DNA from: Sipunculus nudus
Taxonomy: Eukaryota > Annelida > Sipuncula > Golfingiida > Sipunculidae
Length of the DNA: 64,000 bases
Reading direction: 5' to 3'
NCBI GenBank assembly: GCA_026874595.1
Contig: CM049309.1
Span: forward strand, 71,402,926 to 71,466,925
Part shown: positions 58,308 to 64,000 of the stretch, piece by piece
How positions within the stretch are numbered: position 1 is the stretch's first letter
Layout: each line of letters opens with the position of its first letter
Notes under the pieces: generated by a model
The model's database searches: none
What the model saw: the letters and a program-made list of their open reading frames with translations, nothing else
What the model was told of the DNA's origin: nothing
Made by a program: the position numbers and the translations under genes

Positions 58308-59253
58308 GTGAGTAGTGTGTAATGGGTGAAACAATTCCAGCATAGCAATGTTAGATCTTAAACTAAAGGAATCTATTCTGTTATCTAAATTGTGTTAAAT
58401 AGAGATAATCCCTTGAACTTTGATGAAAATAAGCCAAAAAGCACTGATCCCACAATGCACAGATTTTCCATTTTGTTTTCAACCATATGTTGATAACCTG
58501 TGGGTTGGGGCCTCCTGAAATGGTTGCCTGTTGTAATCCAAACAGGTCAAAGAATGGCATCTGCTGGCAAATCATAAGATCCAGAGTTTTGCAAATTATA
58601 AAACATGGATTTTGCTTCACAGGCTCTCGCCAACCAAAACTAGTTACCTTTCATAGTGCATTCATTGATTTCATGTTTTGTTAACAGGGGCGCATGAACT
58701 GTGTTTACTGATAGCTTTTAGAAAAACAGGAATTACCTGTAGTTCAATAATATGTGCCAAGGATGAGTTGGAAATCCCATAAAATCTGCAGGTAAGACAA
58801 TGGAAAAGCTGGCTTTAAATACATCATAATAGTGCATTACAATATTTTGTTGATCAGTTTTTTTGTGTGTGGACAAAGTACACCTTGTTGTTATTTTGGC
58901 TTGTTTTCGTAACTTTTAGGCTCTTAACTGACATGTAGAAGTTAAAATCGTTTGGGTTTAATATTCTTATAATGTTGAACTGGGTAAATCCTCAGTCACT
59001 ATGATTGAATTTTCAGTATTTTTTAAAATATTGTTGCTCCCTTTTAGTGCCTTTATTTCTTCCATCTTGTGTCAATTTGCATTCAATTTGTGAATCTTTG
59101 TTTTAGATAATGTAACATAAAAAGAAGTATGATTAGTGCCATCAAATGTAATCAGTCATGGTACAGAAGATAGTTTGTCTGTTTGTTTGTGTATATGAAG
59201 GAGCACCTCTATGTCACTGTAGTCCTGCTGATACTCTTAATTTATTTATACAG
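58308..59253 (+). other. EPG5: EPG5 intron 26
   Basis: Contains a family C repeat copy (about 58480-58720); otherwise plain sequence. Confidence 0.6.
58480..58720 (+). repeat. Dispersed repeat, family C copy
   Basis: Shares 'CATCTGCTGGCAAATCA', 'AGAGTTTTGCAAAT' and flanking blocks with 7560-7800; diverged. Confidence 0.45.
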
Positions 59254-59395
59254 GAGCCATGGTCAACCCATGTTGACACAGAGACAATCAAAAAGAGTAT
59301 CAAACAGAGTCTCTCTGAGTGGCAGGAACATCTGCAGGGAGCTGCTGCTGGTAAAAGAAACCAGGTGGACACCCCCAGGCAGGACACCCCCACAG
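59254..59395 (+). CDS. EPG5: EPG5 exon 27
   Basis: Residues 1829-1876, acceptor TTTATACAG, donor GTCAGT, phase 0 in and 1 out. The reading (EPWSTHVDTETIKKSIKQSL) sits where human has LWMEYLNMERIYHEF. The Pro-rich end is variable. The donor was set by phase with exon 28; weaker internal GT sites exist. Confidence 0.87.
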
Positions 59396-61329
59396 GTCAG
59401 TCAAAACTGCAGAACTTTGCCTTTTTGTTCACAAGGTTTTCATATTTAAAATATTTTCAAAAAGGAAATTATCAGGAAATTTTATAAAGCCTTTATGAAT
59501 AAGAGGCCCCTTCAAATAAGGAAAGTCAAAAGGAAAAGACTGCTATTACAAATTATGTCAAACCTTTCAAATTATCTGCTAATAATGAAGAATGATTCTA
59601 TTTGTTCGATGTTCACTTGAGTCCCTGTCCAATCATTATGGTTTTGTGCACATATTATTTAATTTAATTGCTAAGTTTTTGACCGGGGTCCGCCGCCGCG
59701 GTTGGGGCGTTCCTTTCCGGAGAACTCCTCTGAGACTACTGGATGGATTTTTCGGAAACTTACACCAATTATCAGGTCAGATGTGAACCAACTGGCCTTG
59801 ACCTCTGACCTTTCCTCTCTGCCCAGCGTCTGTTTGTGCGTCTGTTTCCACACATTAACCCACATATCTCAGGAACCGTTTGACTGATCAGGAAAAAAAT
59901 TTTGTACGAATGTAGCCCTTGAATAGCTTTATAACATACACAAAAAAAAGGTTGCGCCACCTGCAACCATGTTTGCACAGTTTCCATCTGTTCATCTGCC
60001 TTGGGTTAAAATCACTCATATCTCTGCAGTGGTTTGACTAATTCACCTGAAATTCAGCATGTGTATACATCCTAGAGAGCTTTCTTGATTTTAGGATAGG
60101 TGGCGCCACCTACATTCACATTCACGCTGCAGACATCCAAGCTCATATCTCGGGAACTGTTTGACCAATCAGGAAAAAAAAAATTACACAAATGTAGCCC
60201 TTGGATAGCTTTATAACGTACACAAAAATGGTGGCACCACCTGCAGCCATTTTTGCACAGCGTCCATCTGTTTGTCTGCTGTGGGATAAAATTACTCCTA
60301 TCTCTGCAGTGGTTTGACTTTTCCACCTGAATTTTTGCATGTGTATACATCTTGGATAGTTTCTTGTTCAAATAACAGGTGGCACCACCTACAATCATGT
60401 TTAGGTGGCAGACATCCATTCTAATATGTAACACATGTAACTCTTATTTCCCCTTGCCACTCAATCCATGCCTCACTTCACCCGTCCTACTACCCGTATT
60501 CTAGTTAATACATATAATAGTGGATGTGGTATGTATAGATTATTGAACAGTGAGATTGCAAAAATGGAATTCATGTGAAACAATGAAAAAGTGAATAAGG
60601 CAAAATTTTAACCTCTCAGGTATGAAGCTTACGAGAGTATACAATGTTGGACTGTTGGACCTTTGAGCACACAATAGGTAATACCCAACTTGGACTTGTA
60701 GTACATGAGTACTCAAGTGTTAAGCCAGGACTTGGTTACTCCTTTCATCACCAATACAGTTGACCTGAAACAAACATTTTTCATTTTCTACTATTCTAAG
60801 TTTTAAGTTCTTAAATGAAATTGTGTAGAGTCAAAATGACATTTTACTTACTCTGGAACACTTTATGGGTACAGATAAAAATATTTGTTACTAGATTGTT
60901 TGGTTCAGCTGAACATAAATTATGCAGTGTATATCCTCTGTTAATAGAATATTCATCTCTTACCAGACAATTGTCAAATAAAATTTTACATACTATAAGT
61001 TTTTTTATATTTGAACAAGGTATAAACAAAATACTTTTACAGCACATTTAATTGCACATCATGGTCTGAGGACCACTTTTAGTAATCTATGCATTATTTT
61101 ACTAGTCTCTTATATTGTATATCACTTTTATAGAAAGGATACCAAATTTACTAAGCATCTTTGGCCAAATCACACTTGTATTGATTATACAAGTCATTTA
61201 TCTAACTTTGTATATCACTTTTGTAGGAAGGATACCAACTTTGCTGAGCATCTTTGGCCAAGGGCCACTTGTTTTAAACTGCATTTGCTTGTGCTATTCA
61301 CTACCATAATTTATGTATCATTGATTTAG
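59396..61329 (+). other. EPG5: EPG5 intron 27
   Basis: Contains a Helitron-like element (about 59671-60504) and a two-unit tandem repeat of about 93 bp near 61117-61275 (ATATCACTTTTATAGAAAGG / ATATCACTTTTGTAGGAAGG; CATCTTTGGCCAA). Confidence 0.75.
59671..60504 (+). mobile_element. Helitron-like element, shortened copy
   Basis: Starts with TTTTTGACCGGGGTCCGCCG, homologous to the head of the 39.9-kb copy. It carries fewer palindromic units and ends in CCCGTATTCTAG (CTAG 60501-60504) before T. The terminal hairpin is lost by a small deletion. Confidence 0.7.
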
Positions 61330-61495
61330 AGAGGATACTGAACAGGCTGAGACAGCAGGAGACACCCAAACCACCTCCGCCAGTCACGCTACCCCAGTCT
61401 TCCATACCTGCTGTAGATAAGAACATCCTACTAAAGAAAGAGTCTCTCTTGTATGCTCTAAAATCTGACTTCATTGCCATGCAGGATTTTGCTGA
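61330..61495 (+). CDS. EPG5: EPG5 exon 28
   Basis: Residues 1876-1931, acceptor TTGATTTAG, donor GTATGT, phase 1 in and 2 out. ERILNRLRQQETPKPPPP aligns with human ERVLSNLRKHEAPQPPLAL. Confidence 0.94.
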
Positions 61496-62506
61496 GTATG
61501 TATGTTTATAGTATTTTATACAAACTATATGGTAATCATTTATACAAGCCCTACAGAGCTATTTTATATCTTATATTGGAGAGACTTTTTGAGGAAGCCT
61601 ATGTTTGATCACTCATGTATTATTTCTTTCTTCTTTGCATTATTGTTTATCTTACTTTATTTCACTAATTTGTTTCTAAAAAATTGTCAGTACTAGGAGT
61701 ATGCTTCTATTATAGTATTGCCAGATAAGAATACATCAAACAGTCACAATGAAAAGTCAGTTTAATTTTTCAAACATTGTCATCTGTGGAACTGAATTTG
61801 ATTAAAAATTCAAACTTGAGAACAAAATAAAGGCAAATATCATATGAAGGCATTTTATGTAGAGTCATTAAACAGTGAAGTTTAAGTCTTAGTTTTGATT
61901 TTCTAAAAGTTCAAATAAAACCATAGAATAGTACATCTAATAAAACTCTAAAATAATGCACCTTTTAAAACAGGTATCTGCTAGCTCTAACAAGATATTT
62001 ACACTGCACTGTCAAAAATAATTATCATGAAAAGTCATTATTTCTTACTTTAAAAAAAAATGTATTATGGTGAAAACATGTTCTTTGGAGTGGGGCAAGA
62101 AAATTTTTCTTGTTGTTGTAAAGTAAATTTTTCTCATGATAAGAATTTTTTCTTCCGATAAAAAAATTTTCTTGCTATCAGAAAAAAAATGTTTTGACAA
62201 GAAATATTATCTTAGGGTATTATGATGGAAGAAATATTTCTAATGATAAGATAATATATCATGTCTTAAGAAAATCTAGATGTATTTCTTGACTTTTAGG
62301 TATGCTACCTATAAATCAAGAAAAAATATCTTGAGGATTTCTTGTCAACAGACAAATTTTCTTTGCGAAAGAAATGTAATCTTTTGAAGAAAACTATTTT
62401 CGGCAGTGCATGTAGTAAATTACATTATAATTTATTAAAGAAATTGTTGTATTTAATGCCATGGCATTTCAGGAAAGTAAGATAGGTACATTGTATGTCA
62501 TTTCAG
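61496..62506 (+). other. EPG5: EPG5 intron 28
   Basis: Contains a 402-bp inverted-repeat element (62007-62408); otherwise AT-rich with no named feature. Confidence 0.7.
62007..62408. mobile_element. 402-bp MITE with CACTG ends
   Basis: The left end CACTGTCAAAAATAATT and the inverse of the right end, CACTGCCGAAAATAGTT, match at 14 of 17 positions. The interior is rich in AAGAAA/TTTCTT stretches that can pair. No coding frame; target duplication not resolved. Confidence 0.7.
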
Positions 62507-62597
62507 TGTATTTTGTTCCCATGTGTCAAAGAATGTTGGGTTAGACTACTCGTATTGTGAGATTCTGCCAGAACTCTACAAGAACCAGGATGCTGAG
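62507..62597 (+). CDS. EPG5: EPG5 exon 29
   Basis: Residues 1931-1961, acceptor GTCATTTCAG, donor GAG|GTGAGG, phase 2 in and 0 out. It ends ILPELYKNQDAE, aligning with human LLDTMPKQYVNREE. Confidence 0.92.
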
Positions 62598-63205
62598 GTG
62601 AGGATGAGGATTAATTAGTTTTTCTTCCATCTGACTGTCTGTAGATCCTTCATGCTCTATGGCCTGTATTATCTCAAGATTTATTCTAGCAATTGCAGTT
62701 AAAAGTTTCACACCTATGAGAGAGAGAATGTGTGCCATAGAATTTCAGACCTATCCAAAATAAGTATATCTTCCAGGCAGCATTCTTTGAATTCTTTTTA
62801 TAGGTGTTTTCTCTAAGTCCTTTCAAGCAATTGCTATGAAAGTTTACAGAAGATTGACACCTATGACAGAATATATGCTATTGAATTTCAGGCTCATGAG
62901 GAAAATGACAGAAGAATTTTTTTTTTAATTTGAAATGAAAATTTTTAAAAATTTTGAAACCAAGGTCTCCCAAACAGTTTTTTTACCAAAAATAAATATA
63001 GAAATCCACCCATCAGCCCCAATAAGCCTTCCCTTCCTACGGCTTAAAAACATAATAAATGTTATACTTCTTCAGTTGGAAATGATTACTCTGGAGATTT
63101 GATTTCCACCATGGGTCCATGGTAATATTAAGTGATTCCAAACAAATACTGGTACATTGTTATTCCCTGATATGAGTGAATTTATTTTGGCTGTGAATGT
63201 TTCAG
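62598..63205 (+). other. EPG5: EPG5 intron 29
   Basis: Two diverged direct units (about 62690-62900) share 'AGCAATTGC', 'ACACCTATGA' and 'GAATTTCAG'. Nothing else named. Confidence 0.6.
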
Positions 63206-63283
63206 ACAACAATCAGTGTGCCATGCACCAGCAAGTTCAACCCTACCCACCGCTGTGCTGGTCCTGCTGCCATTCAAATCAAG
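63206..63283 (+). CDS. EPG5: EPG5 exon 30
   Basis: Residues 1962-1987, acceptor AATGTTTCAG, donor AAG|GTATGC, phase 0 at both ends. TTISVPCTSKFNPTHRCAGP aligns with human TTLHLECRGSSGKKCQGA; two cysteines are kept. Confidence 0.95.
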
Positions 63284-63733
63284 GTATGCAAAGCTTAGCT
63301 CGTTCTGTGTACAGTTGAATACATTAAAGTCTCACTCATTAACATTCTGTCAGACATACATGTATGGTATTAATATCTCTGAGACTGAAAATTGTAAGGG
63401 ATGTTATGATTTATTTTGTGACCAGGAGCTCACAATTTCATTATAAGAGGTGTTTATGATCTTAATTAGACCCTTTAATCACCCGGGTTGGATGAACTGC
63501 GACATCACAAGACATGCTTGAACTGTTGTGAATGCACAGGAGCATCTGAAATTATGACACAAAAAACTCCCCTTTTATCTCAGTTTTCAGAGGTCAAAGT
63601 TATCCACATAGGACCATAATGGTACTCGGCCAACAGTATTCTAACCAAAATTTGTTAACATTATAAATATTTAACCCTACAATTGGGAAATATAATTTGA
63701 GTGTCATCCTAAGTGTGGATTATTTATTTCCAG
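63284..63733 (+). other. EPG5: EPG5 intron 30
   Basis: 450 bp, no named feature. Confidence 0.7.
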
Positions 63734-63876
63734 TTCAAATGTAAAATGGTAAATGAAATTGCCCGTAGAAGACTAGAAGAAAACAGAGTAGAATACAAGC
63801 AGCTGCTGATCTACAGCCAGTTACCACCCCCACAAGATGTGTGTTCAGCTGCAGTGCATGTCAGGAACACTGTCAT
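63734..63876 (+). CDS. EPG5: EPG5 exon 31
   Basis: Residues 1988-2035, acceptor TTATTTCCAG, donor GTAAGT, phase 0 in and 2 out. The helical reading (MVNEIARRRLEENRVEYKQL) and AAVHVRNTV align with human MHKNEAISQQLHVLRKE and AAVHAENLI. Confidence 0.95.
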
Positions 63877-63980
63877 GTAAGTATGTTTAAACAATGTAAC
63901 ATGAACATCTTGGCTTTTGAGATGCCCTTTCTTATAACAAAAGATGCATCTTATGATCAAGCCTTGAAATAAATTTTTAG

Positions 63981-64000
63981 GACTGATGGTCCGAGTACTA
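63981..64000 (+). CDS. EPG5: EPG5 exon 32, first bases only
   Basis: AAATTTTTAG precedes GACTGATGGT. In the phase set by exon 31 this reads MTDGPST and continues past the window edge. The intron would be 104 bp. The fragment is too short to confirm by homology. Confidence 0.55.

Larger units (their letters stand above)
9631..64000 (+). other. EPG5: EPG5 gene (5' about two-thirds), spanning 31 full exons and one partial exon
   Basis: EPG5 is a large metazoan tethering protein recruited by Rab7 to late endosomes and lysosomes. It binds LC3 on autophagosomes and promotes SNARE-driven fusion. Exons were assigned by splice consensus, continuous phase and colinear similarity to human EPG5 recalled from family knowledge. 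Strong matches include MAEAVKP at the start, DRHEFHELVLNY, LLNQVLRCPAGV, GYVSDHW, REFCSKVGRDLL, HPLLPLIWQRFFLLYL and the AAVH stretch near the right edge. The visible part codes for about 2,040 residues; human EPG5 is about 2,580 in total, and this copy is lengthened by its N-terminus. All joins keep frame without a stop, so the gene looks intact. Residue numbers in the exon entries assume the start at 9631 and a 16-codon exon 1. Confidence 0.93.

Overview
This window is animal nuclear DNA. It is AT-rich and intron-rich, with GT-AG splice sites, microsatellites, Helitrons and small inverted-repeat transposons. The repeat style (Helitron-type elements with internal palindromic tandem repeats, 'CAGTGAAAC' inverted-repeat elements, GTCCGTCCGTC-type repeat heads) and the protein divergence suggest a lophotrochozoan, most likely a mollusc and possibly a bivalve. 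That placement is an inference and no species is claimed.

Two genes are recognisable, arranged head to head. At 4840-5008 on the minus strand lies the first coding exon of LMAN1/ERGIC-53, an ER-Golgi cargo lectin: a signal peptide followed by the start of the L-type lectin fold. The rest of LMAN1 lies off the left edge, so 1-4839 is its first intron. At 9631 on the plus strand begins EPG5, the metazoan autophagy tether that acts with Rab7 at late endosomes and lysosomes. I could follow EPG5 through 31 exons and the first bases of a 32nd (63981-64000). All exon phases join without a break, giving about 2,040 codons, and the gene continues past the right edge. The N-terminal region (exon 2, 642 codons) is acidic, low in complexity and about twice as long as in human. 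The tandem LC3-interacting motifs of human EPG5 are kept at the same 17-residue spacing (WIMV and WRYL).

Layout: 1-4839 LMAN1 intron 1; 4840-5008 LMAN1 exon 1; 5009-9630 intergenic, with promoter elements, microsatellites, dispersed repeats and an 880-bp inverted-repeat element ending 147 bp before the EPG5 start codon; 9631-64000 EPG5. Large introns hold Helitron-like elements (20.7-21.8, 39.9-41.3, 41.6-43.0, 47.7-49.0 and 59.7-60.5 kb), MITE-like elements (25.9-27.5, 27.9-28.2, 45.5-45.8, 57.6-58.1 and 62.0-62.4 kb) and minisatellites.

The most unusual structures are two tandem arrays, in introns 15 and 18 of EPG5. Each repeat unit carries the intron end, the 3' splice site and the first part of the following exon. 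The first array (115-bp unit, eight extra copies) lines up decoy acceptors that lead to early stop codons. The second (40-bp unit, ten clear extra copies) is open in the reading frame and offers three upstream acceptors that would add 40, 80 or 120 residues in frame. Other points worth checking are a possible 30-nt in-frame microexon, a GC-AG intron, a coding minisatellite and a CACGTG E-box just before the EPG5 start codon.
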